From Plumapathes pennacea (taxonomy: Eukaryota; Cnidaria; Anthozoa; Antipatharia; Myriopathidae): a DNA stretch of 64,000 bases. The stretch is from positions 4,673,767 to 4,737,766 of the forward strand of contig OZ038462.1 in the NCBI GenBank assembly GCA_964036295.1, written 5' to 3'. The notes under the pieces are model-generated. The model was not told the DNA's origin, made no database searches, and was given only the letters and a program-made list of their open reading frames with translations. How positions within the stretch are numbered: the first letter of the stretch is position 1; every line of letters begins with the position of its first letter. Below, piece after piece: positions 39,101-50,397 of the stretch. The translations under genes were made by a program, and so were the position numbers.

Positions 39101-42100
39101 CTGAACTGTCAACTGGCGTTTTGTATTTGGTTGCCCTGTTTCTCTGCCTAAATCAAGTTTTAAATAGGAAAAAAAAGAAGAAAACAACAACAACAACAGT
39201 AGCAGCAACATAAAACAACAAATTAAACAAAGAACAAAGTACAAAAGACATGAACTAATCTGCTTAATTGCTTTACATGGAAGGTCACTTTGACCAGTAA
39301 AGTTGGTTGATATATAAGGTTCGTTTAAAACGTCGCTCCTTGTATGCGCCGAAACTATTGCAAATGAGCAAAAAGGTTTTTTTTTTTTTTTTTTTTTTTT
39401 TACAGCTAATTTGCATTAGGTTTGGCGCCAGAATCGACGTTACCTTGCCTCACCTTGTTCTCTGTTTTTTCGGCTCCGAAAAAGAAAACAGCTTGTGACA
39501 ACAGGATGCAGAAGGCTTGACTAATCTTCATGTCTCTTTCTAGACGCTTTTCTCTGAGGCAACAACATGTACGAAGAAACTGATTGTTAATTTTATATGT
39601 CCGTTGATTTATTCGTCTCCGGCTTATCTAAAACCCAGATGAAGAGGATATGCAATAGACCCAATTCACATAGGTGATTTTTCGAAATTAGCAAACTGGG
39701 ATCTTTTACGCGAAAATAATCACTTGCATCACCAAGAGCACATCAACATTAACATTTTTTGGAAAATTTCAACAGTATTAGACTCCTAATCCAAAAAAGA
39801 TACGCAGGATTATATTTATAATGTGGGATTTTGGAGTTATGCCCGCTCAGCCGCAGTTTGTCCATAATTAGTTACTTTTTTGTTAGTCTAAAACAACCAT
39901 ATTTTGTTTTGATGTCGCAATCCCTACCTTTTCTCCTCATGCTCTTCTGTGTTCTGGGTTTCACTTTTACTATTATCCAAAATGTAATAAGTGAAACACG
40001 GACAAAAACAAGCCATGATATTTCGTTTGGTGAAAGTACTTCTAAGTCGCTCCTTAAAACTTTTTTTCTTTGCCTTAGCACCGCCAGTCAGCTTGGCATT
40101 GTTTGATTGTCTCTGTTGCTTATATTCCTCCGTTTTCTCGTCGTGTGAAGAAGATTTAATTGGAAGACAAACCACACAACAAGACGTGCTACTTTGCCCT
40201 GTAGCTTCACTTGGTTGGCTTAGTGACAAGGATGATTCACTCGGCACTAGAAGTCCTCGTTTCTCTACATCACTTTTAGGACTTTTAACAGGTTGACCAC
40301 TTTGCTTTTTGCTCGCCATAGGCTTATCAGAAATGCTTACATGTTGTTTAGAAGATCTTGAAGAATCACCATGCACATTTTCTATCCCCGTGGCCTTCTT
40401 TGTGCTTGTTTTCCCGTTCTTTCGTTTACTTTGGTTAATTGCTGCGTTTGTTTCTTTCACATCTACGGTCACACTGCCACTCCTCACTTCCTTTTTTGGA
40501 GTAACTGCAGAGCCAGTCCCTTTATCAGTCTTCGCTGACTTGTTGTCCGCAACAGCGGTCAATTGACTATCCTTGCGACTCAACGCACCAATCATAGACG
40601 AGATCAGACTTGTATTACGATGTGGTAACTTCGGCGCATTCTTGGCCCCACACGGATTGTCTGAACCTCCCCGATTTGTCTTGTTCTTTTTCTCCTCATT
40701 CACAGGAGTCTCGGACATATTTGGAGAGAATCCTTCCTCGATTGTTTGAAACGTTTTCATGTCAGCTTTCATGTTTGAGGATGTGACAGACTTCTTACTT
40801 TGTCCTTGTTCCGTTGTTTCGTGTTCAATCCTCTTGCTCGCCTGGAATATCGTTACTGAGGTTGATAATTTGTGTTTGTTGTTGTTTAGACTTTCTGTTC
40901 CGTTATTTGTGTCGAGCGTGTTAGTTTCTCCCTTTTCTAGATCATTATTATTAGTTCCGTCTTGCATTTTCTTCTTCTTTTTCTTCTTTACGTTTGAAGA
41001 GGCCTGGATTTCAAACGACTTTCCCGCACATCTGTGGAAAGGAATTGAATCCATAAGAATGTATAAGGTTAAGGGGAAAAGTCTCGGCTATTTCTTATTT
41101 TTGCCCCTGTCGGTTTGGATTTTAAATATTAGTCGGAAACAAGTATAGAAATGCAAAATATATATTATGAACTTACACACTGCCATAACATACGAGAATT
41201 ATGCAAATAAGAGCTCTGTTCATCACTGACAACGTGAACAGAGCTTTCATTTGAGTGGTCACACCTTTAGATGACATTAAATGACAATTCAGGAGTTGGA
41301 AGTGAACACTGCTGTTAAAATGTACTCACTAAGAGCTTTCATTTAAGTTCTCTCCTTTATGTTTCATTTTACAGTTGAAGTGTTGGAAAATTTTCCAAGT
41401 TGAATTAAGTTTGCTTTTGACAGTCAAAGCGTCAAGATATTTGATCTAATATCATATAATTTAGTTATTAGTAGTTGAAGAAAAGCATTATGTACTGAGT
41501 TTTCGTCTTCATGCGAGAATTCCTGTTCTAGTCGAGACCGAACCAAGTGTACATCAAGGAGATCAAATATTGAGGACTGAGAACATGTCAACTTACGACA
41601 ACGTGACGTAGGCTGCCACTGTGGCGGTGGTGGCCGTCATGGCAACTCCAGCACTGACATAAACCTCTCGACGAATAGCAAATGTGTACGAAGAATTCGC
41701 TTCTTGAGTGAAGTTGACCTTAGATACAATATAGAAAGCACACATTTGACTTAATATTGTCAGCGTTCCCACCTCCTTTTTCTTGAATGTCTCTTTGTTC
41801 CCTTTGCCTATCCATTTTTTGCCCCTCCCCATGCAGTTACCCACTCATTTTTATACAGCCTTCCACGTTATTTCCAATCTAACGTGTTTTTCTTCCTCGC
41901 TACACCATCCCTCTTTGTCCTCGTCTGTTTTTGCTCCTATGTTATCTACTTAATCTTAAAGCTCTTTCCAATCCGTTTCTTTGATTTATACAGACTATGT
42001 GAGATCACTCCTGAGACTGTACCTGGTTAGGGACGTCCCCTTGCATTAAGGTAAGATTAAATTCACTCGTATCCAGTCCCTCCACGGCCACGTAGAGTAT

Positions 42101-45100
42101 TCGACTTGAGCACATTATTGCATAAACTACGATACTTTCATCAGGAAGGACAAAAGATGACGTAACTGCGCCTGATGGATTTTCAGTGCAAAACGTCACG
42201 CTCTGATCTTTAATGTTTTCGAGTTGAAGATTGGAAAAGAACGAATGTACATCTCTGTTCCTCTCTGTGTTTTGATCTTCACAAAGACCAGTTGACAAAT
42301 TATCGTCCCTTGGGTTTTTGTCTTTCAAAGACACAAAAAGTCTGACTTGTCCCTTCAGGGGCTTGAGACGAACGCTTTGAATTCCACTGCCATTTTGAAG
42401 TTTGTACTTGTAGTAGTTTAATAAATGTTGATCCACGCTCGACGAAACCATCGTATTTGGTTCCAAGAGGGCTGGTTCTAAAGAGTTTCCAAGAAAAAAA
42501 AAATGCTACTTCAGTTTATGACAAACGGGCACACCATTGCTGTCCCCGCCGGTAGAATTGTGTGTGCAAGCTCCTTTTAGAGTCAACTGCGGAAGCTGTA
42601 GCTATGGCGAAGCGAAGTTGTCGCTAGCTTTGGTTGTTGTATTAGTGTGTAGTATAATCAAAGTGGTATGCAGTACATCAGTTACATTGCAAGCGATGGT
42701 ATTGGTGTTTGTGGGAAACGAACTCTTTCACTGCCATGTTTGTTTGTGTTCAAAGTACCAAACTATCATGAACTCCGCAGCATAAACACATGCACCAATA
42801 ATATAATGTAATCGTTGAGAGCGTTCATTTGAATGGTCACATCTTTAGGTTTCATTTGACAGTTCAAAGAGTTGGAAGTGAACACTGCTATTAGCCTGTA
42901 CTCACCGAGAGCTTTCATTTAAGTAGTCAACACCCTTTAGGTTTTATTTAACAGTTCAAAGAGTTGGAAGTGAACACTGCTTTAAGCATGTACTCATCGA
43001 AAATATTCATTTGAGTCACCCATGCATCTTCAGTTTTCATTTGGACAGTTCAGGGGTTAGAAGTTTACTAGATTGACTCGCCTTTTGCAGTGAAAGAGTT
43101 GTGGTACTTGTGCAAAAGACTGCTATATGATGGCTGTCCAAATAAAAAATCACACAACACAATAAAGCCCGTTAAACAGCTGCTATTCGATATTTCAAAC
43201 GGCTCACCATAACAAGATCTCTGCTGCGTCACCTTCACGATCTTCCACATATCTTCGAAAGACTGCGACAACATCACGTAGTCTTTGTCCGGGTCACTGG
43301 CTATCGTTTTTAGCTCCTGCAGATTAATACTAGGCCCAATACCAACCGCGAAGATATTGACTCCATCGGCTCGTAGTGCCTCGGACGGCCCCTTAACGCT
43401 ATCTGTCCCTTTATTGGCTCTGCCGTCAGTAAGAAGCACCAACACGCGAGGTATCCCACGAGACTTTTGGCGCACACCGTATTTCTCCGTCCCAAATAGT
43501 TCTTGGTGCGCAACCTTCAAAGCAAGGTCTGTATTTGTACCACCCCTTATGTACTGGACGGTCCGGATTGCATTTAAGAGTTCCGTCTTGTTGGTGTGGT
43601 TTTTGAAATGGAAGATAATTTCTGCTTTCGTGGAGAATCGGATGAGAGCAACTTGGGTTCCGTCAGAGCTGATGTTACAGAGGTCGGCAATGAACTGCAG
43701 TGCTTTCTGAAAGTTTCCGGGTCCCACGCTGCCCGAGGAGTCCACCACAAAAGCCAGGTCTACTGGATTCTGACAATCTGGTTTCGAAAGAAGGGGATAT
43801 TTCTCACGTATACTCTTACTTCAATTTAGGAACAGGCTGATTATTCAACTGATCGGAAAGATCATTGATAGAGCCGTGAAATATATTTTAAGCTAAACTG
43901 TAAAAAGTTATTCTTAATTGCTTATGTGCCCAGTCGAAGCAAGCGGTGATTGGTTCAGTTTTCCATTTCACGCCTGATTGGCTAAGATTAAGCTAACCCA
44001 GACTGGAAGTTAACCAACTTATTTCTCTTGACCTCTGGGCCAATAAACTGCAGGATTTTGATCAAATAGCAGCTAAAAAGTCTTGTTCTTACTCGAAACA
44101 AATCGATGAAGTCGTGCTGCGAGCGAAACATCTCATTTTGAAAAATGTTTGTACCTAATCCAGGATTAGGCTAATCGTGCAGCTCTTTTTGAGGAGGACA
44201 GGAAACTGACAAACAGTAATTGCACAATGAATTTCAACTAGTATTACCTCAAAAACACAAATAACCTTTATTGATTGAAGTTTGAACTTACTCAGACAAC
44301 ATTTGATGAGAGGTGACTGAGAGCACGTGGCGCCACCGTATCGACCCTTACAGTCGCTTTGCATCATGCATGTGCCACTCTTTCCCTCGAACGTACAGCT
44401 TGGACCAGATCCCATTGTGGGACAGGGAAGACTCAGCACCTGAAAGGATAAATGTTAGTCCGCGAACAGCGAATCTATTTTTAGATTTATTAAGATTCGT
44501 TTCCAGGCATCGAGAGGCCCACCAGTGACAACAGCATCGGTTGTTGTTTAAATACAGCTCCTAGGATTTATTTTGGAACATGAATATGCATGGCGACTAA
44601 GCGTCCTTAATAGCCACCATATCTTGCCGTTACCGTTAGATTTGTATATATCGTTCATGTTTGCTGTTAGGAACAGAATTGATGGATCACTGTCCCGCCA
44701 ACCCATGTATTCGCATTCCGAAAAGAATGCCCCGAAAAAAACGCATCCATTGTACTGACGAAGGGTAAATTGTGAGGATTAAAATAACAAATTTATCGCA
44801 CGAGAAAGTCGTACCGATAGAAATGTAAACCACCCTTTCAAAATACGTTCAACAGCGAGAGAGTTGAGTGAGGTATGATCGAATACCTTTAGTGTTTTCC
44901 ACCAGTAGTCCAGCTGCTTTTCGATGTTGTCTGTTTTCTGGTGAATCTCAAACGACAGTTGGAGGAAGTTATACGTTGTTCCGTCACAATATTTGCCCAA
45001 CCCTTCGCTGCTGTTCGCGGTGTATCCATTTTTCCAAAGCCACGATGCGATCGCGAGTCCAGTGGATGGCAGTGCAGCTTTCTCTGGATCGCCTACAGTC

Positions 45101-47599
45101 GATCAATCAATCAATCAATCAATCAAACAAACAAACAAACAATCAATAGGCTTTTATCAACAAAAAGTCACGTGACCCACAATTATGTAAATAGTAGCAC
45201 AAAAAAAAAAAAAAAAAAAAAAAGTATATGTATTACCTGCAAAATTTCAGGCCCATAGCATTAAAACATCAAATTTTATGGTTCACGGCCGAAGGCTGAC
45301 ACTTAAATAATAAATTATGCAAAGTTAATTATGCATGACGTCATAGCGCGAGCATTTGGCCGGAAAGCGGTCGATATTTTCACGCTAAATAGCATCACGG
45401 AGGCAAATTAAAGCATCGTTTGGATTGATGATATGTAAAGTAAGTCTTGTTTGAAAGAAAGTTATCGTTTCTGTTTTCAGAATTTTGGTTTAAAAAGGTG
45501 CAAAATGAAGTGTCGTGTTGTTAAAAGGCAAAATTTTAGTGGCAAACTTTTGAATTTTGAAATTATGGAACGACAATTTCTTGACAAATGTATTCAGTTT
45601 GCTTCTGGTGGTGAAAGTAACACAGTGAATAGTTCCCTCAACCTTCCATTTCGATTTACGTTCAACTGGTTCGTGCGTTTCTTCGACGTGAATCCGAACC
45701 ATGCAGCATCGAAAGACGACAAGAAGAATCGAAACCACAACACCACACAAGATGTTGAAAAGTTTACTTTTTATATTTCGCGCGGAGCAATTTGTTGCCA
45801 TAGTTATTATGCTGGCAACCGCGGCCAAATCGCAGGCGCGAACTTTCATGACGTCATGTACAAATTCAAGACTGCATCCGATTTGCCCACAGGCCGTGAA
45901 CCATAAATTTGGAAGCCTTTTGAAGTTCAAAATATTAAGAAGATTTGTATGGCAAAAGCTGCTGGAGGGCAAGACTGACGAAGTGCTTGACTTTGTCATT
46001 AAATTTGCGCATGCCCGTATCTCTTCCATTGTCTATATATCTACCCGGCAGTGGCGCAAGTGACAGGGCAGCAATGATGTATAATGAATAATGATGGGGT
46101 GGTGAATGATGAAAGCTTAGAAAATAGTCACACAAACAGCATAATCATAAGTATCGCACTTACTCAATAGTCCTTTCTTGATAGCATCGTTTACTCGTGT
46201 ATACATGCTGCGTCCAACCAATGGCAGGAATCCGCGGCTGCGAAATTTCGCCCCGTCTCCAACACGGTTATTTCCAAGCGACAAGTCACCTTCATACACA
46301 CTGCCATCCGAATCTTCCTCAGACGTAGTCATGTTTTCAGTAGTAAAAAGCACCTTAAAAATCAAAAGAAAAGTGTTGCAGTTTTGCAGAGCGTCAGTTC
46401 CTCTGTACACTGATGTATATGACCATCTCGACGTTGTCTTGCTAAATTTGTTCCTGGCCAGATTCTCCAAACAAAACATTGGATGTGAACCAAGTGTAAG
46501 TTATCACGTGACCGCACTACAAGACACCGTTCTGCATGCGGTCATTACTACCTAATGTATTTTAAACGCTTCCACTATCAAGGGCAACAGTGAAATTTCC
46601 CCGAATCTGGTCTTCCAATCCTTGTAAAATCCAAGTTTTACAAATTGCTCACCTGAGCTGTAAATGCGGCTATTTCAGATTTAGCTGTGATGTTGGCGTC
46701 TATGAGCGCTTGGTTGAAAAATGGGTAAATACTTTGCGTTCGTAGCGTGTTTCCAGCTATCTCGTAGAAGAGATCTCGGGTGATGATTTCCTTGTTTGAG
46801 CTAGGGAAGAAATTTGCTATGCTTCCACTGTCAAATATGCAGCACACAATGCTTGGACCACCAATGCAATTATGTCTTAACGTGGCCCCAGTACAGTCTC
46901 TGGCTTCATTGCAGTAACCAAAGTTACTAGGATTATAAGTCGAGTAGCACTTGAGGCTTTGGACGCGGACAAAACCTGAGACAAGAGGAAAAAACATGCG
47001 AAATCATGGGCGTAGGTTATTTTAAGAATAAGAAAAGGATTTAATGAAATTCAGAGATTAAAATATACTCTGTATGATTATTATATGGTACAGATGGTAC
47101 GCACTCCCTGATTTGTCAATTTACCCATAGCTTACGGTACCGACCTGCACGTACTTTTCTCAGCATGATAGATAATGAATATCTTATTAACCTCGTTTGC
47201 TTGGTCCGTACTCTAAGTTATGGAACCTATATATTTTCAGTTGTCGTAGCCTGATGGCGAAGATCGATTCATAACTTCAGATATCAGTCCAGATATCATA
47301 TTTAATGACTCGGCGAGATATAGTATCATATACTTTATGAATAATTGTTTTCGATGTGTTAGAAGTGAATGTAGTTCTCAATTCGATTAATAAAATCTTC
47401 GGACTTCAAAACTCGTATGAAAGCTGTTGGTGAGGTATATTCTAAGAGCAGTGTTTAGACAAGTAGTGTTGTCGAACGGAGTTTTTAAATTTTGAATTTT
47501 AATTACAGTTACTCAAATTAGACGAAAGACGTTTCACTTACCGACTATATAAAATATGACTGCGCTGTTCAAGAGCTTTCTTGCCAATGCATGATACAT
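33195..47599 (-). CDS. Adhesion-type seven-transmembrane receptor with Cys module-GH19-Cys module-VWA ectodomain
   Basis: Exons: 47542-47599, 46653-46975, 46164-46353, 44887-45092, 44292-44439, 43208-43777, 42023-42477, 41597-41718, 39928-41031, 39454-39535, 38853-39012, 38462-38525, 38031-38097, 37473-37570, 35104-35230, 34542-34688, 33929-34024, 33195-33545; 4368 nt, 1455 residues, every join in phase. A signal peptide (about 1-20) is followed by a module C-x5-C-x8-C-x7-CC (41-65), a GH19-like domain (about 90-258: YPFFNQALIDANITAKSEIA, GDGAKFRSRGFLPLVGR), the same Cys module (283-307), and a VWA domain (about 315-490) with a full MIDAS: DSSGS at 321-325, GGTNT, LLTDGR. No GPS motif precedes TM1 (about 668-690). 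Residues 691-1058 form a charged intracellular loop 1. TM2-TM7 follow in adhesion-receptor style (CW in ECL2, FNALQGVLLFLF in TM7), then a basic tail. Signalling and ligand are unknown. Confidence 0.85.
34428..34449. repeat. Poly-G run
   Basis: About 22 consecutive G beside a MITE-like CCAAT-rich stretch (34190-34420), in the intron between exons 16 and 17 of the adhesion-type receptor. Similar G runs occur near 3261 and 57680. Confidence 0.8.
35370..35475 (+). repeat. Possible SINE fragment with tRNA-like box B
   Basis: AAGGTCATGGGTTTGATTTC resembles a degenerate RNA polymerase III box B (GGTTCGANNCC) and is followed by CGTTGAAGCCCGAATTTTT. This layout is common in SINE copies. No box A or poly(A) tail could be placed, so the call is tentative. 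Confidence 0.3.
35538..35778. repeat. MITE with ~43-bp inverted ends (GGGCCYGGTYTTTC)
   Basis: Left end GGGCCCGGTTTTTCAAAGCA and right end AGACCAGGCCC are inverted, followed by matched ATTAGGCTAATCCTGGATTA blocks. An isolated end of the same family (TAATCCAGGATTAGGCTAAT) is at 44157-44176. Intronic in the adhesion-type receptor gene. Confidence 0.8.
35871..36030. repeat. Dispersed ~160-bp segment, copy 1
   Basis: From AATACGATAATCGCA through CACGCAAAG and the following purine-rich AGAA run, this matches 61929-62085 closely. It lies in an intron of the first adhesion-type receptor, while the partner lies in an intron of the second. Confidence 0.7.
36672..37046 (-). other. Intronic open frame with a tandem Arg/Lys/Gln-rich repeat
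   Basis: ATG at 37046 opens MENLTEKLETQQSREAR..., highly charged and helical. A unit of about 130 bp occurs twice in the DNA (about 36690-36790 and 36880-36940), coding RMNADRKRHEQKR and QTTPQREQRL. Such 'TPQQREARL' repeats are common in proteins of mobile-element origin in invertebrates, but nothing catalytic is visible. A CpG-richer stretch with CCAAT-type motifs (37150-37250) lies upstream. It is not part of the receptor reading frame. Confidence 0.35.
39317..39438. repeat. Degenerate palindromic MITE (GGCCCGTTTCAAACG family)
   Basis: GGTTCGTTTAAAACGTCGCT, TGCGCCGAAACTATTGCAAA and the inverted CTAATTTGCATTAGGTTTGG echo the copies at 9451 and 26166. A run of about 26 T replaces the loop. 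It is about 15 bp from receptor exon 10. Confidence 0.6.
41225..41350. repeat. Dispersed 'GAGCTTTCATTTGAGTGGTCACACC' repeat, two units
   Basis: Two partial units with the order GAGCTTTCATTT, GGTCACACCTTTAG, TTGGAAGTGAACACTGCTGT, TGTACTCA. Same family as 42815-43060. Intronic. Confidence 0.7.
42815..43060. repeat. Dispersed ~85-bp repeat, three tandem units
   Basis: Three head-to-tail units, each GAGAGCTTTCATTTGA..., a GGTCACA/AGTCAACA block, TTTAGGTTTCATTTGACAGT and GAGTTGGAAGTGAACACTGC, ending TGTACTCA. Single or partial units are scattered at about 2690-2830, 7380-7470, 10500-10580, 22935-22985, 25130-25200, 41225-41350, 47395-47460 and 49000-49080, in both orientations. Intronic here. Confidence 0.8.
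45082..45140. repeat. (AATC)n/(AAAC)n tetranucleotide repeat
   Basis: (AATC) units 45098-45125 followed by (AAAC) units to 45140, within 10 bp of the acceptor of receptor exon 4. A poly-A run lies at 45199-45222. Confidence 0.85.
45275..45907. mobile_element. Non-autonomous DNA transposon, ~633 bp
   Basis: The inverted ends TTTATGGTTCACGGCC (45275-45290) and GGCCGTGAACCATAAA (45892-45907) are exact. Sub-terminal GCATGACGTCATAGCGCGA and GCGCGAACTTTCATGACGTCATG are also roughly inverted. Overlapping open frames on both strands (151 and 179 codons) have no recognisable domain. It sits in the third intron of the receptor gene. Confidence 0.7.
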
Positions 47600-49856
47600 T
47601 TTGTATCTCCACTACGAATCTTGGACCCTCAAGTGCGTGAGAAACCCGAAGATAGGTAGTAATTCAGAACCACCTGCAAAATATACCGCGCCTTGTCTCA
47701 GTTTACCTCCTAATCATACATTTTTACCATTATAAAGGCCACCTTAAACAGTAATGATTGCAGACGGTATAATAAATTCGTACAGTGTAGCGCTTTTTTT
47801 CATCAGATGACTTGTTTAATCCTTGGATCTCCTTACTGTGAAGTTTGCAGACTTTATAGAGGTATATATTTAATCCTCTTATATATAATTTTGATTTTAT
47901 CTGTCACTCTATTTGTCAACCAAGAATCCCGAATCCCGTCAAACATTTTAAACACTCAAGGAAGACCAATTGTATGTATATAGTTAAATATAGAACCACG
48001 CAATGACTTTATCAGTTTTTAATTTACACTTCTATTTAAATGAACTGTTAATATATAGGACAACCTTAACGTACTGGTTTTCCCATTGAATTCTTTCTGC
48101 GATAAATAATTTCTCTTTAGAACATAATTAACGCATTTTGAATGTAGTCCTGTTACACATGCAGCGCTAATTACTGCTGGCAATTGAAAGGGCAAGGCGT
48201 TGTGAGGCAAAATATGGAAAACTGACGGTCTTGTCTTTCAATAATTTTAACAATATTTTGTAACAGGTGCTGATCAAATATTTTCTTATGGCTTTTCTCT
48301 CATTATCTTTCACTTTTGTTGGAAATTCAGCTGGCATAGATTGATGTTATTGTACTATCTCGTGCGTCTGTTCGGGAAAAGCGGCACTGGCTTACGTTTG
48401 GTTCTTCGAACACGTGACTGATAAAGTATGCAAATAACAAGCTGTGATAAACAAAGTGAAATTCATCCCCAGTCTTAATCCGCTTGGTCGGTAGGTCAGT
48501 TCTGAATCTTGTGGGTGCGTGCGTTTAAACTGTTCCTTGATATAGCTAACACAAGACACTGAACCGACAAACATAACTATCTCAGCCTTAAGTTGTGAGT
48601 ATACTTTTCAGGCAAGCGAATAGATTTGCATTGCTGCATTGTCAAGCAGAATAAAATAATGACGCAAACAAAGTGCGAAAAATTCTGCTTTAAAATGAAT
48701 GCCTCGAATGAAGTGATGTTCATTTTCTTGTTTCACGGCCTGTTTTTGGACTTGAAAGCGTGGCGTAATCTATTGTTGACACTATATGACTAACTTAAAT
48801 GTAGTCTTTGTTGCCTAGCAGATTGTGCAGGAAGTTAATTTAATCTCAACAGTATAAACACTGTTCGTGTTCTTGTTTGTCGGATTTTTTCTTAACCTTT
48901 TATTGCCCGGTCGTTCTCTCCAAATTTAACTCGAAGTGAATACGAAATCCATAACCTTCGCTTAACAACAACTTAAACACCACTGGCGTAGACTGAACTC
49001 GACGAGAGCTTTGATTTGAATAATTACACTTTCAGATTTTATCTGACAGTTCTCGGGTTGAAAGCTTCTAGGTTGAGTCAAATTCGTTCTTATTTTTGGC
49101 AGGAAAAGAGACATATCCACCTCTGCATGTTTCGATAACACAGTCTCATCTTGACGGCCAATATCGTTCATTTTACACACATGGAACACCGAGTAAACTT
49201 ACGGTATATTGTTGACGTGCTGTAGCTGTGGGGGCGATAAATCTGTTACATCTCTTCGTTGTATAGTTCAAGCAAAATGTAAAGCTGCGAACGGGTTTGA
49301 CACAAAAGACCTCATCAGACACTCTGGCAATGTCAGCGAGTGAATTGACTATTCAAGGAGACTTCGTTTTTGTCTTAACAATTTTAAGTCATTCATCAGA
49401 TTAGCACTACTTACACGGTCTTCATTACATTGTATGAGCAACAATACCAAAATCCCCCGGGAACACAAATTAACTGAATCTCAATTATAAAAGTCGTATA
49501 GAAATGCTGTTTAAGTAATCGGCCGAGTTTGTCATAAATTGTTAATTTTTTTTTCCTAAATATTTCGCACATTTTTAATAATCAAACCTGACCTCAGATA
49601 TCACTGTCGAGGCTGGCGTGTCATCTTTTGTAGAAAACACAAATTTCCATAATTTCGTTAAACTTTTGATAAAAAATGCATTCCGATACTGGCCGCAGAA
49701 GGAGGCATGTGCCCCTTGAATCAAAAGGACCGCCCATTTTACCAACAAATTAAATGAATAATGAACGCAAAACACGGTGCTCATTTGCCAACGTGCTTTC
49801 ATAAATAAAGTGAACTTGGCTTGTATTTGTTGGTTATTACCCAGAGCCGGTGTGAC

Positions 49857-50075
49857 AGGAAATGTGTTCCCCCCGGAACACATTTCCTAGGATATGTGTT
49901 CCCCCATCCGGAACTGTGTTCCCCCCCAGTAAACGTTGACCAGACAATTGTTATCGTATACAGCTCATGTTAACTTGGGGGGAACACATATCCCAGGAAA
50001 AGTGTTCCCCGGGGGGAACATATTTACTAGGAAATGTGTTCCGGGGAGAACACTTTTAGGGGGGAACGCATTTAA
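49857..50075. repeat. Inverted cluster of GTGTTCCCCC/GGGGGAACAC motifs
   Basis: Left half: GTGTTCCCCCCGGAACACAT, GTGTTCCCCCATCC, GTGTTCCCCCCCAG. Right half: GGGGGGAACACATATCCCAG, GTTCCCCGGGGGGAACATAT, GTGTTCCGGGGAGAACAC, GGGGGGAACGCAT. Many are themselves palindromes, so the block can fold in several ways. It could be a small satellite or MITE; no terminal duplication was found. Confidence 0.75.
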
Positions 50076-50335
50076 TGGTCCACCGGTACCAACACGTGGA
50101 TGCACAGTTGACGGATAACATTAATTTTGACAAAGTTGACGTGTACATGTATTGAAAGGGCGCACGGCACACTTTCATAATAAAATAATTCTGTTATTCA
50201 ATTCGGCCATTTGTTGCTCTCGACTTGCTGTATAGTACTAAGTAGTGCTTATACATCTATACACTACCTCTACCACTAGACTACTACTACAAGTTAAACT
50301 ACTACTACTTTAACTACTCATAGTACTTCTACTAA

Positions 50336-50350
50336 ATAATAATAATAATA

Positions 50351-50397
<47 letters not shown>

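Noticed and set aside
39924-39927. Reading the large loop-1 exon as a separate 376-residue gene ending at TAG
   Set aside because: The TAG is part of a donor (AAAAG|GTAGGG), both exon borders fit the receptor phases, and the frame's own upstream part runs through an acceptor.
45451-46029. Two long overlapping open frames (151 codons on +, 179 on -) in an intron
   Set aside because: They lie largely inside a ~633-bp element with exact inverted ends, overlap each other on opposite strands, and show no domain; they are chance frames in a non-autonomous transposon.
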